Positions 35,088 through 43,113 of a stretch of DNA of 64,000 bases are shown here, piece by piece; positions within the stretch are counted from its first letter, which is position 1; every line of letters starts with the position of its first letter. The translations under genes were made by a program, and so were the position numbers. The notes under the pieces are model-generated. The model was not told the DNA's origin, ran no database searches, and saw nothing but the letters and a program-made list of their open reading frames with translations. The stretch spans positions 72,293-136,292 of the forward strand of contig DASSGH010000008.1 of assembly GCA_035693615.1 (NCBI GenBank). Direction: 5' to 3'. The DNA comes from VAZQ01 sp035693615. GTDB lineage: Bacteria > Pseudomonadota > Alphaproteobacteria > Rhizobiales > Xanthobacteraceae.

Positions 35088-36263
35088 CTAGACCATTGGC
35101 ACCATCGACAGCCGCGGATCGGCTCCGGGAACGTAGGTTTCCGGCAAGCCGAGTTCCCGGCGCACGATGTTGGCGCCGCGCACCAGGGCGACCATCTTGT
35201 AGTAGGCGTGCATGCGGCTCATCGACTGCCGGCCGAAGCCGCAGTCGCTCGACAAGATCAGCCGCTCCGGCTCGATATAGCGGAGCGCGACGCGGATCAG
35301 TTCGGCGACCTCCTCCGGGCGCTCGACCTGCAGCGTGCGGTGACTGATAACGCCGAGCGCAACCTTCTTGTCCTTGGAGATCGTCTTGCCGATGGCCTCG
35401 AAATCCATGCCGCGGTTGAATGCGCCCTCGAAGGTGATGACGTCCACGTCGAGTCGGTCGAGATACGGCAACGCATCTTTATAGGACTGGTCGCGGCTCG
35501 CCACGCGCTGGGCGGCGGGGCTGCCCCAGCAGGTGTGGCACCACACCTCGCACCTGCCGCGCAAGCCTGCGACTTCAGCGTTGAACGCTTCGACCCATTG
35601 CGCCGGCGCGATGGTCGCGTTCGGGTCGGCGATGACTTGATGGATCGCCGGCTCCTCGATTTGCACGATCGGCGCGCCGGCGTCGGCCAGCGCGTGGTAC
35701 TCGCGGTTGAGCGCGGCAGAGAGATCGAACAGGAGCTTCAGCCGGTTGCGGTAGTGCTCGTCCGTCAGCATCAGCGCGAGGATCTGGGCCGAGATCGAAC
35801 CGATCTTCACCGGCCGGTCGGTCATGGCCGCAATCGCCTTGTAAGCGCGATCGAGCTCGAGCGCGGTCGCGCCGATCTGGCCTTCGACCGGCGGCGTCAT
35901 GCGCGTCTCGATCACCTCCCACATCAGATCGCCGGGGCCCTTGTCGGCCATGAAGTGTGCGGGCGGGACCTCGACGCGTGGCTTGCCGATGCCGCCGATG
36001 CGCTCGGTGGCGTAGCTCACCCAACTGCGGCCAGCGACGTCGTCGTCGAGACGCGCGTCACCGTCGACGAAAATGTCGATGCCGGCGCGATGCTGGGCAG
36101 CGACGTTGCACGCGAGACAATCAAAATGTTGCTCGCGGTAGGCGGCCTGCGACAGACCATGGGAGAGCGGCGCGCCGCGCAGGTTGGCCTTGTACCAGCT
36201 CGGCCGCGGTAAAGCGCCGGTCGTGGTGGTGAGAAGTGCCTTGCCTTTGCTGGCCGTGAACAT
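35088..36263 (-). CDS. MetE C-terminal-type zinc methyltransferase, stand-alone
   Basis: A 391-residue protein equal to the catalytic half of cobalamin-independent methionine synthase. Zinc ligands can be placed as H243 and C245 (VWCHTCWG), E279 (VITFEGAF) and C341 (SSDCGFGRQ). The N terminus, LLTTTTGALPRPSWY, and QIEEPAIH also match the family. The N-terminal MetE domain and its folate loop are missing, as in archaeal core MetE and in methyltransferases of catabolic pathways. It starts 7 bases after the molybdenum hydroxylase large subunit ends, so it is tightly coupled to it. A methyl group removed or added during catabolism is likely. Confidence 0.88.
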   Translation of the reverse strand: MFTASKGKALLTTTTGALPRPSWYKANLRGAPLSHGLSQAAYREQHFDCLACNVAAQHRAGIDIFVDGDARLDDDVAGRSWVSYATERIGGIGKPRVEVPPAHFMADKGPGDLMWEVIETRMTPPVEGQIGATALELDRAYKAIAAMTDRPVKIGSISAQILALMLTDEHYRNRLKLLFDLSAALNREYHALADAGAPIVQIEEPAIHQVIADPNATIAPAQWVEAFNAEVAGLRGRCEVWCHTCWGSPAAQRVASRDQSYKDALPYLDRLDVDVITFEGAFNRGMDFEAIGKTISKDKKVALGVISHRTLQVERPEEVAELIRVALRYIEPERLILSSDCGFGRQSMSRMHAYYKMVALVRGANIVRRELGLPETYVPGADPRLSMVPMV

Positions 36264-36270
36264 GCCGCCG

Positions 36271-38667
36271 CTAGACCTTGCCGAGCGCGTGCAAAATCTT
36301 GTCCGGCGTGAACGGCATGTCGGTGAGCGGCTTGGCCTTAAGCGGCCGCAGCGCGTCGTTGATCGCATTCATCACCGCGCCGGGCGCGCCGGCCGTGCCA
36401 GCTTCCCCCGCGCCTTTGGCGCCAAGCTCGGAATCGCGGGTGGGGGTGACGACGTGCCCCACTTCAATGTCGGGCATTTCGGCCGCCATCGGCACGAGAT
36501 AATCCGCCATGTTGCCGTTGAGCAGCTGTCCGCGCGTGTCGTAGATGCAATGCTCGAACAGCGCCCCGCCGATCCCCTGCACCACGCCGCCGCGGATCTG
36601 CTCGTCGACAAGCTGCGGGTTGATCACGGTGCCGCAATCCTCCACGCACCAGTGTTTGAGCAGGGTTACGAAGCCGGACTCGGGATCGACTTCAAGGTAG
36701 CTCGCCTGCACGCCGTTGGTGAAAGCGAACGGCCAGGCGCGCGGCACGTAGTGGCGCGTCGCCATCAGCTCCGCCTGGAAACCAGGCGGCAGCGTGTCGG
36801 GGCGGAAATAGGCGATGCGGGCGAGCTCTTGCAGGGACAGGCGCTCGGTGCCGCTGTCGCGATCGACCACTCTGCCCTCGCGGATGTCGAGGTCCTCCGG
36901 CTTGGCTTGCAGGATCGAGGCGGCGCAGGCGAGTACGTTGGCGCGCAGCGCCTTTCCGGCTTGCCAGGCAGCCTCGCCGCCGATGCCGGCGGCGCGCGAG
37001 GCCCAGGTACCGCCGCCGTAGGGCGTGTTGTCGGTGTCGCCGGTAATGACCCGCACCTGCTCGATCGGCACGCCGAAGGCGGAGGCCGCGACCTGCGCGA
37101 TGACCGCCTCCGCGCCCTGGCCCTGCTCGGTGACGCCGGTTTGGCAGATGATCGCGCCTTGCGCGTCAAGCCGGATGGTGACGCCGTCCTGGGCGGAGAT
37201 TTTTGCCCCACCCACGCCGTAGAAGGCGGCGCTCGGATTGGTCACCTCGATGAAGGAGGCAAAGCCGACGCCGCGGTAAATCCCCTGCGCGCGCAGCCGC
37301 GTCTGCTCGGCGCGCAATCCGGCGTAGTTCATCATCGCGTCGAGGTGAGCGAGCGATTCGTGGTGCGAGAGCGCCTCGAATTTGATCCCGGATGGGCCGC
37401 TGGATGGATGGGCATCGTCTGGAATGAGATTGCGGCGCCGGATTTCCAGTGGGTCCATGCCGATCTTGGCGGCGGCCAATTCGACCAATCCCTCCGTCAC
37501 CGCGGTCGCAATCGGATGGCCGACCGCACGGTACTGGCACATCACGTTCTTGTTCTGGAACACGACGCGCGCCCGAGCGCGATAGTTGGGGCAGGTGTAG
37601 GGCCCGCCGGTCAGGTTGACGATCTGGTTCGCCTCGATGCCCGACGTGCGCGGGTAGACGGAATAAGGCCCGATGCCGGTGAGGTCGTCGATCTCCCAGG
37701 CGGTGATGGTGCCGTCGATCTTGACGCCGATCTTCGCCTTGATCCGATGGTCGCGGGCGTGGATGTCGGTGACGAAGCTCTCGATGCGATCGGCGACGAA
37801 CTTGATCGGACGCTGGAGCAGCTTGGAGAGCGCAACCGTGGCCATCTCGTCCGCGTAGGTGTGCACCTTGATGCCGAACGAGCCGCCCACGTCCTTGGTC
37901 ACGACGCGAACCTGATGCTCCTCGAGGCCAAGATGCTTGGCGAACAGGTTCTGCATCATGTGTGGCGCCTGGGTCCCGTGATAGACGGTGAGTCGCGCGT
38001 CCCCCGGATTCCAGTCGGCGACGATGGCGCGCGGTTCGTTAGTGACGCCGGTGTGGCGGCCGAAACCGAAGGTCGTCTCGATCACGGCGTCGGCGTCCTT
38101 GAAGCCCTTGTCGGGGTCACCGCCGACGTGCACGCGCTCGAAGGTGAGATTGTCGCCGAGCTCGGGATGGATGACAGGAGTGCCGGGCTCGAGCGCGGTT
38201 TCGGAGTCGGTGACGGCGGCGAGCTCTTGGTAATTGACCTCGACCAGCCCGCACGCATCCTCCGCCTCGGCGCGGCTGCGGGCGACAACGGCGCATACCG
38301 CCTCGCCCTGCCAACAGGCGCGCTCGATCGCGATCGCGTGTTGCGGCGCCGATTTGATGCCTTTGAGGTGCGTCAGCACCCCGACCCAGGGTGTGATGAC
38401 TTTGGCCAGCTCGGCGCCGGTGACGACGGCGATCACGCCGGGCGCGTTGGCGGCGTCCGCCGTCGCGATCGCGACGATGCGCGCATGCGCGTGCGGCGAG
38501 CGCACGAAGGCCGCGTGCGCCATGCGCGGCAGCGTCAGATCGCTGACGAATTGCGCGCGACCGCGCGTGAGGCGCGCCAGATTCGGCCGCGGCACCGAGC
38601 GCCCGATGTAGGAGTTCGGTCGGTCAAGCGCGGACACGATCGGCGGCGAATCCTCGGCAATTTTCAT
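36271..38667 (-). CDS. Molybdenum hydroxylase large (molybdopterin) subunit
   Basis: A 798-residue subunit of the xanthine dehydrogenase family. The domain start RPNSYIGRSVPRPNLARLTRGRAQFVSD is typical of CoxL-type chains. The base-catalyst Glu is in KGAGEAGTAGAPG near residue 765. The active-site loop that in CO dehydrogenase carries AYRCSFR reads MCQYRAVGHP, so this is not a CO dehydrogenase; it should hydroxylate an aldehyde or N-heteroaromatic carbon with water. Start at ATG 38665-38667, 109 bases after the small-subunit stop. With the FAD and FeS subunits it makes a complete three-subunit enzyme. Confidence 0.93.
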   Translation of the reverse strand: MKIAEDSPPIVSALDRPNSYIGRSVPRPNLARLTRGRAQFVSDLTLPRMAHAAFVRSPHAHARIVAIATADAANAPGVIAVVTGAELAKVITPWVGVLTHLKGIKSAPQHAIAIERACWQGEAVCAVVARSRAEAEDACGLVEVNYQELAAVTDSETALEPGTPVIHPELGDNLTFERVHVGGDPDKGFKDADAVIETTFGFGRHTGVTNEPRAIVADWNPGDARLTVYHGTQAPHMMQNLFAKHLGLEEHQVRVVTKDVGGSFGIKVHTYADEMATVALSKLLQRPIKFVADRIESFVTDIHARDHRIKAKIGVKIDGTITAWEIDDLTGIGPYSVYPRTSGIEANQIVNLTGGPYTCPNYRARARVVFQNKNVMCQYRAVGHPIATAVTEGLVELAAAKIGMDPLEIRRRNLIPDDAHPSSGPSGIKFEALSHHESLAHLDAMMNYAGLRAEQTRLRAQGIYRGVGFASFIEVTNPSAAFYGVGGAKISAQDGVTIRLDAQGAIICQTGVTEQGQGAEAVIAQVAASAFGVPIEQVRVITGDTDNTPYGGGTWASRAAGIGGEAAWQAGKALRANVLACAASILQAKPEDLDIREGRVVDRDSGTERLSLQELARIAYFRPDTLPPGFQAELMATRHYVPRAWPFAFTNGVQASYLEVDPESGFVTLLKHWCVEDCGTVINPQLVDEQIRGGVVQGIGGALFEHCIYDTRGQLLNGNMADYLVPMAAEMPDIEVGHVVTPTRDSELGAKGAGEAGTAGAPGAVMNAINDALRPLKAKPLTDMPFTPDKILHALGKV

Positions 38668-38776
38668 CTCGGCGCACCCCGGTGCCGCACGTAGGCGAGT
38701 TGCGCGGGTGAGGCGGTCAATTTTGCCGCCAACCGTGCCGCAGGCCGACACGCACGTGACGACGTTTGTCGTGCGA

Positions 38777-39265
38777 TCATCCCTTTGCTCCTGAGCGCGC
38801 CTGCGCCACGGCTTCCACCGCGTCGACGATGGCGTGATAGCCCGTGCAGCGGCAGTAATTGCCGGAAAGATGGGCGCGGATTTGCTCGCGGCTAGGAATG
38901 CCGCCGCGGACCAGAAGTTCCTGCGCGGTCAGCAGCATGCCCGGCGTACAGTAGCCGCATTGCAGCGCATTGCGCGCGACGAACGCGTGTTGCAGATCGG
39001 TGATCTCGGCGGCATCGGCCACGCCTTCGATCGTATCGACGCGCGCGCCGTCGCATTGGACCGCAAGCATGAGGCAGCCGCGCACCACCACGCCGTCCAC
39101 GCGCACGCTGCAGGCGCCGCACACCCCGTGCTCGCAGCCGACGTGACTGCCGGTGAGCGCAAGGTCCTCGCGCAGAAAATCAACCAAGGTCTTGCGCGCG
39201 TCGACACGCTCGCGCACCTTCTCGCCGTTGACCGTGATCGCGATGTCGTGGAAGCGCTCGCTCAT
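38777..39265 (-). CDS. Molybdenum hydroxylase iron-sulfur subunit
   Basis: A 162-residue subunit with two [2Fe-2S] clusters. The plant-type cluster motif is CEHGVCGACSVRVDGVVVRGC and the second is CGYCTPGM...CRCTGYHAIV in the helical domain. The start overlaps the end of the FAD subunit gene by 4 bases (ATGA), so translation is coupled. It carries electrons from molybdenum to FAD. The usual order M-S-L is kept. Confidence 0.95.
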   Translation of the reverse strand: MSERFHDIAITVNGEKVRERVDARKTLVDFLREDLALTGSHVGCEHGVCGACSVRVDGVVVRGCLMLAVQCDGARVDTIEGVADAAEITDLQHAFVARNALQCGYCTPGMLLTAQELLVRGGIPSREQIRAHLSGNYCRCTGYHAIVDAVEAVAQARSGAKG

Positions 39266-40104
39266 GACGGTGCCCGACCGAGTTGCCGCGCGACGCGCCG
39301 TAGCAGCACGCCCGCGAGATGCATCTTGACCGCGCCGGATGCGTGCACGTCGTCGGGCGGATCGAGATCGTCGGCGAGCGCGTTCACCGCCGCTTCGATA
39401 TCGCCATTTGCCAGCGCGGCCTCTGCCTTGCGCGCGCGCACCGCCGTCGCGCCGATGCCGAAATAGGCGAGGCGAATGCCAGCGAGGCGCTTGCCCTCGG
39501 CCTTCGCGCAGGTCGCAACTCCCACCATGGCGTAGTCGCCGTGACGGCGGGCAAACTCGGCGAAGCCGACGCGGGTGTCCGCGGTCGCGGCCGGAACGCG
39601 AATGGCTGTGAGCACGTCTCGTGCGCCAAGCGCGGTCTCGAATAGGCCCGCGAAGAAGTCATCGGCCTTGACCGTGCGTTGCCCCGTCGGCCCGGCGATG
39701 TCGATCTCACCACCTAGCGCGAGCATGCATGCCGGCAACTCGGCGGCCGGATCGGCGAAGGCGAGCGACCCGCCGATCGTGCCGCGGTTGCGGATGGCAG
39801 GGTGGCCGATGTGCGGCAAGGCCAGAGCGATGAGCGGCGCCGCCCGTGCGATCTCGGCCGAGCGTTCTGCCTGCGCATAGCGCACGAGCGCGCCGATCTC
39901 GACGTGGGCGTTCTGCAACGAGATTCGATCGAGCCCGCCGACGCCGTTGATGTCGACCAGTAGCGCGGGCTCACTCAGCCGCATGTTGAGCGTCGCAATC
40001 AGGCTTTGCCCACCGGCGAGCAGCCGTGCATCTTCGGTCGCCAACAATTCGATCGCGTGCCCGACCGAGCGGGCCTTGGCGTAGGCAAACGGTGCCGGCT
40101 TCAA
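39262..40104 (-). CDS. Molybdenum hydroxylase FAD-binding subunit
   Basis: A 280-residue CoxM-type subunit. The FAD-binding loops are LLAGGQSLIATLNMRL (about 30-45) and IRNRGTIGGSLAFADPAAELPA (about 105-125); both are intact. The C-terminal CO-dehydrogenase flavoprotein domain follows. It is the first gene of the minus-strand directon, with the promoter presumably in the 57-base gap before the ROK-type kinase gene or further upstream. Confidence 0.94.
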   Translation of the reverse strand: MKPAPFAYAKARSVGHAIELLATEDARLLAGGQSLIATLNMRLSEPALLVDINGVGGLDRISLQNAHVEIGALVRYAQAERSAEIARAAPLIALALPHIGHPAIRNRGTIGGSLAFADPAAELPACMLALGGEIDIAGPTGQRTVKADDFFAGLFETALGARDVLTAIRVPAATADTRVGFAEFARRHGDYAMVGVATCAKAEGKRLAGIRLAYFGIGATAVRARKAEAALANGDIEAAVNALADDLDPPDDVHASGAVKMHLAGVLLRRVARQLGRAPS

Positions 40105-40161
40105 CCCGTCCCTCCCGGCGACGCTTATGGTTGAGCTATTGTCGCCGCTTGGGGCGGGGCG

Positions 40162-41235
40162 TCAATCCTTGGCGGCCGCCGTTCGATTGGTGAAGCAGCC
40201 GTTGCCGAGACCGGTGCCGATCGTCAGCACTCCCCAGCGCGTGACGTCGCGCATGAACGGTGCCTCACTCAGGCCCTGCACCACCGCGTCATTATGCAGA
40301 AGGATCAGCGTCTCGTGCTCGCCGATGCTCGGAATGGCTGCATGCAGCGCGCGCGGCAGGTTGAAGCTCTTGCTCTCCCAGTTTCCCGGCAAATTCTGGG
40401 CGCCGCGCGCGATGGTGCCGTCCTCTTCGATGAGCCCGGGACAGCCGAGGCCGATGAAAGGTGCCAGGCGCAGCCCCTCTTTGTCGGCCCGGGCGATCAG
40501 GCGCGACAGCATGTCGATGAGCTCCTCCACCGTGCCTTCGCGCGTGACGCGCTTTTCGTCGGCATGCCGCCACAGCTCGAACTTCCAGACGAACGCCTTG
40601 GATAGATCCCTTGCCTTTTTCAGATTGAGTGCGACAACGCCGGCGCGGATGTTGGTGCCGCCGATGTCGACGCCGATGATCGCGTCGTGCGCCTCGAACA
40701 TCCAGCGCGGCGCCAAATGCGCGGCGCCAATCAAGCCGGCCTCGTCGGGGTGGTTGCGGATGGGCACGAGATCGATGGGCACCTTGTCAGCTTTCAGGAT
40801 CACGGCTGCGCGACCGATGGTGAGCTCGCCGACCCTGCTGGCGCGGAATCCACCGCCCACGACGATCCTTTCGGTGTCGCGCCAGGCCTTGAGCTTGAGG
40901 AAGCGGCGGATGACGAGGGCAAGCTCTTGCGCGAAGTCCTCCACTGCGCCCTGCACGACGCCGCCGGCCTCGGGGTCTCCCTGCGCTAGCAGCGAATCGA
41001 GCTTCTTCCTGCTGATCTCGCTGCTGGGCTCGTCGCCGAACGGATCGTCGCCGGCCTTGCGCAGCGGCTTGCGCCAGCGCTCGATAATCTCGCGGAACGC
41101 GCCTTTGTTGGCGCGGTCGCCCAGCAGGCCTTCGTCATCCTTCAGCTCGACGTTATAGCTTTCAACCTCGACGGAGGGGAGGCGGGCAGCGCCATGCGTC
41201 GGAACGCTCGGCGCGGTCGTGCTCTGATCGGTCAT
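40162..41235 (-). CDS. ROK-family sugar kinase with circularly permuted motif order
   Basis: A 357-residue protein whose ROK motifs are all present but in the wrong order. The normally C-terminal adenosine motif comes first (RIVVGGGFRASR, 123-134; PDEAGLIGAAHLA, 163-175). The normally N-terminal phosphate loop follows (IIGVDIGGTNIRAGVV, 186-201), then GLGCPGLI (262-269), HNDAVVQG (314-321, with catalytic-base Asp316) and the phosphate-2 motif LTIGTGLGNGCF (337-348) close to the end. No CxCGxxGCxE zinc motif is seen. The order equals joining the ROK C terminus to its N terminus. The kinase should still fold, but the sugar is unknown. Start chosen at the ATG 41233-41235; frame is open further upstream. 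Confidence 0.8.
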   Translation of the reverse strand: MTDQSTTAPSVPTHGAARLPSVEVESYNVELKDDEGLLGDRANKGAFREIIERWRKPLRKAGDDPFGDEPSSEISRKKLDSLLAQGDPEAGGVVQGAVEDFAQELALVIRRFLKLKAWRDTERIVVGGGFRASRVGELTIGRAAVILKADKVPIDLVPIRNHPDEAGLIGAAHLAPRWMFEAHDAIIGVDIGGTNIRAGVVALNLKKARDLSKAFVWKFELWRHADEKRVTREGTVEELIDMLSRLIARADKEGLRLAPFIGLGCPGLIEEDGTIARGAQNLPGNWESKSFNLPRALHAAIPSIGEHETLILLHNDAVVQGLSEAPFMRDVTRWGVLTIGTGLGNGCFTNRTAAAKD

Positions 41236-41299
41236 CAATCGTTTCCCATGGCAAGTCCATGACAACTGCAAAGAGAGGCAAAAGGTTTCGATGCGTCGC

Positions 41300-42214
41300 T
41301 TAGGGCGATGGGGCGGCAAGCCGGCATACAATGTCGATTGCCCGCCGCATCAGCGTTTCCGACGCTTCGAGGGTGCGGAAGGCGGCATGGGAGGTCAGCG
41401 TGACATTCTCCATTCGCGCGAGCGGATGATCCGTCCTGAGCGGCTCGGCATGAAAGACATCGAGCCCGGCATGGCGGACGTGGCCACTTGCCAGCGCCGC
41501 GAGGAGGGCGGCTTCGTCGACCAGCGCCGCGCGCGCGGTATTGACGAGGATCACCCCCCGTTTGGCGCGGGCAAGGCGTTTGGCGTCGAGAAAACCCCGC
41601 GTCTCGTCGTTAAGGGCGAGGTGGAGCGAGATCACGTCGGCCCGTCCCAGCAGTTCATCGAGCCCGACCAGCGGTACGCCGGCGTGCGGCCGCGGCGAGC
41701 GATTCCAGCCGATCACCTCCATGCCGACACCGCGCGCGATGCGCGCCACCTCTCCGCCGATGCCGCCAAGCCCGATCAGGCCGAGCGTCTTGCCGTTGAG
41801 TTGCATGCTCTCGAGCGGATCCCACACGCCGCCGCGCACCGCCCGGTCCATGCGCGCGAGATCGCGGCAGCAGGCGAATATCAGCGCCATCGTGTGCTCG
41901 GCGACCGCGACGTCGCCGTAGCCCTTGATGGTGTGCACCTCAATTCCCAGCCGGTTCAGCGCTGGCACGTCCATGTAGCTCGACGCGCCGGTACCGAGAA
42001 ACACGATGTGCTTAAGCCCGCGGCACTGGGCCATCGCCTCGGTCGGCATGTAGGAATGATCGTCGAGGCAGACTTCGTAGCCGGCGAGCAGCCGTGGCAG
42101 GTCGGCGGATTGAAACGGATCGCGATTGATCGCGATCGGCGGGTCGTCGGGCCGCTGCACCCGCGTGAATACCGGCGCGAGCTGGTTGTTGCAGTCGATG
42201 AAGATCGATTTCAT
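41300..42214 (-). CDS. D-isomer-specific 2-hydroxyacid dehydrogenase (3)
   Basis: A 304-residue dehydrogenase. The Rossmann motif is LGLIGLGGIGGEVARIA; Arg in VNTARAALVDE, Glu in GLDVFHAEPL and His in LTSHAAFRT complete the catalytic set. KGYGDVAVAEHTMALIF is the helix between domains. It is upstream of the permuted kinase gene on the same strand with about 65 bases between, so they may form an operon. A dyad GTAC-N9-GTAC lies 28 bases before the start. Confidence 0.92.
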   Translation of the reverse strand: MKSIFIDCNNQLAPVFTRVQRPDDPPIAINRDPFQSADLPRLLAGYEVCLDDHSYMPTEAMAQCRGLKHIVFLGTGASSYMDVPALNRLGIEVHTIKGYGDVAVAEHTMALIFACCRDLARMDRAVRGGVWDPLESMQLNGKTLGLIGLGGIGGEVARIARGVGMEVIGWNRSPRPHAGVPLVGLDELLGRADVISLHLALNDETRGFLDAKRLARAKRGVILVNTARAALVDEAALLAALASGHVRHAGLDVFHAEPLRTDHPLARMENVTLTSHAAFRTLEASETLMRRAIDIVCRLAAPSP

Positions 42215-42241
42215 GTCGTGCCGGTTTCCCCGGTCCCGTTT

Positions 42242-42258
42242 GTACGAATATTGAGTAC
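42242..42258. promoter_or_regulatory. Dyad GTAC-N9-GTAC upstream of a 2-hydroxyacid dehydrogenase
   Basis: GTAC at 42242-42245 and 42255-42258 around an AT-rich 9-base centre, 28 bases upstream of the dehydrogenase start on the minus strand. It has the size of an operator for a small dimeric regulator such as GntR, but no regulator gene is next to it. The 251-base gap also holds the promoter of the following plus-strand secreted protein gene. Confidence 0.3.
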
Positions 42259-42465
42259 CGTATCAACGGGCAAGCAGGGAGAACGGCCGGTCTGGCTAAT
42301 ATTGAAGCAATCACGTTTGCGAGTGATGGTGCCCGAGGAGCTTGCGCGCAGCCGCGCAGGTTGGTCTCATGGGAATTGTGGCGGACCGGCCGGAATAAGC
42401 GCGGGTGCAGCGTTGTTGTTGCATCGTGCGACGTTCGCCGCTGAGGAGATTTTCGGGAGGACGAC

Positions 42466-43092
42466 ATGAACCAGATGACACGGCGCGTATTCGGCGTGGC
42501 CGGCTTTGCCCTGCTGCTCGCCACATCCGCGAGCTTTGCCCAGCAACCGTCGCCGACTGTGCGCATCCGCGGCCAGATCGAAAAGGTAGACGGTGACGTC
42601 TTCGACATCAAAACCCGCAGCGGGGAGATGGTGAAAGTGAAGCTCGTCGATCCGGCGCGGGTATTGGCCTTCGTCAAGGCATCGCTGGCCGACATCCAGG
42701 TCGGTAAATTCATCGGCGTCACCGCCATGCCGCAGGCCGACGGCAGCCAGAAGGCGATCGCCATCCACATCTTTCTCGACGCGCAGAAGGGCGTCGTGGC
42801 CGACAGGCATACCCCCTGGGATCTGCAGCCGGGCAGCACCATGACCAACGCGATCGTGGACACGACGGTGGCCGGCGTGGACGGCCAGGTGATCATGGTC
42901 AAGTACAAGGACGGCGAGAAGAAAGTCATCGTTCCGCCCAACGCGACGATCGTCGCCTACGCTCCCGCCGACAAGAGCGAGCTCAAGCCCGGTGCCCATA
43001 TCATCATCTTCGGGGCCACCAAGCAGGCAGATGGATCATTGACGACGCCAGCCATCAGCGTCGGACGCGATGGCGTCACCCCGCCGATGTGA
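42466..43092 (+). CDS. Secreted hypothetical protein with DUF5666-like repeats
   Basis: A 208-residue exported protein. Signal peptide about 1-26 (ending SASFAQ), then two similar beta-rich halves: RIRGQIEKVDGDVFDIKTRSGEMVKV and GVDGQVIMVKYKDGEKKVIVPPNATIVAY. This pattern, alternating hydrophobic strands with xGxI/V turns, resembles DUF5666 metal-binding-like OB domains. The ATG has GGGAGGA 6 bases upstream. Function unknown; the call to DUF5666 is tentative. It converges with the dnaE2 gene. Confidence 0.75.
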   Translation: MNQMTRRVFGVAGFALLLATSASFAQQPSPTVRIRGQIEKVDGDVFDIKTRSGEMVKVKLVDPARVLAFVKASLADIQVGKFIGVTAMPQADGSQKAIAIHIFLDAQKGVVADRHTPWDLQPGSTMTNAIVDTTVAGVDGQVIMVKYKDGEKKVIVPPNATIVAYAPADKSELKPGAHIIIFGATKQADGSLTTPAISVGRDGVTPPM

Positions 43093-43113
43093 GCGGGGGG
43101 AGCCGTGCAGTAG

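Noticed and set aside
36184..38694. 836-codon plus-strand open frame opposite the molybdenum hydroxylase gene
   Set aside because: Composition is Arg/Asp/His/Gly-rich without domains, while the minus strand has full active-site motifs.
36271..40104. Aerobic CO dehydrogenase (coxMSL)
   Set aside because: The large subunit has MCQYRAVGHP where CO dehydrogenase needs the AYRCSFR active-site loop, and the gene context is not that of cox clusters.
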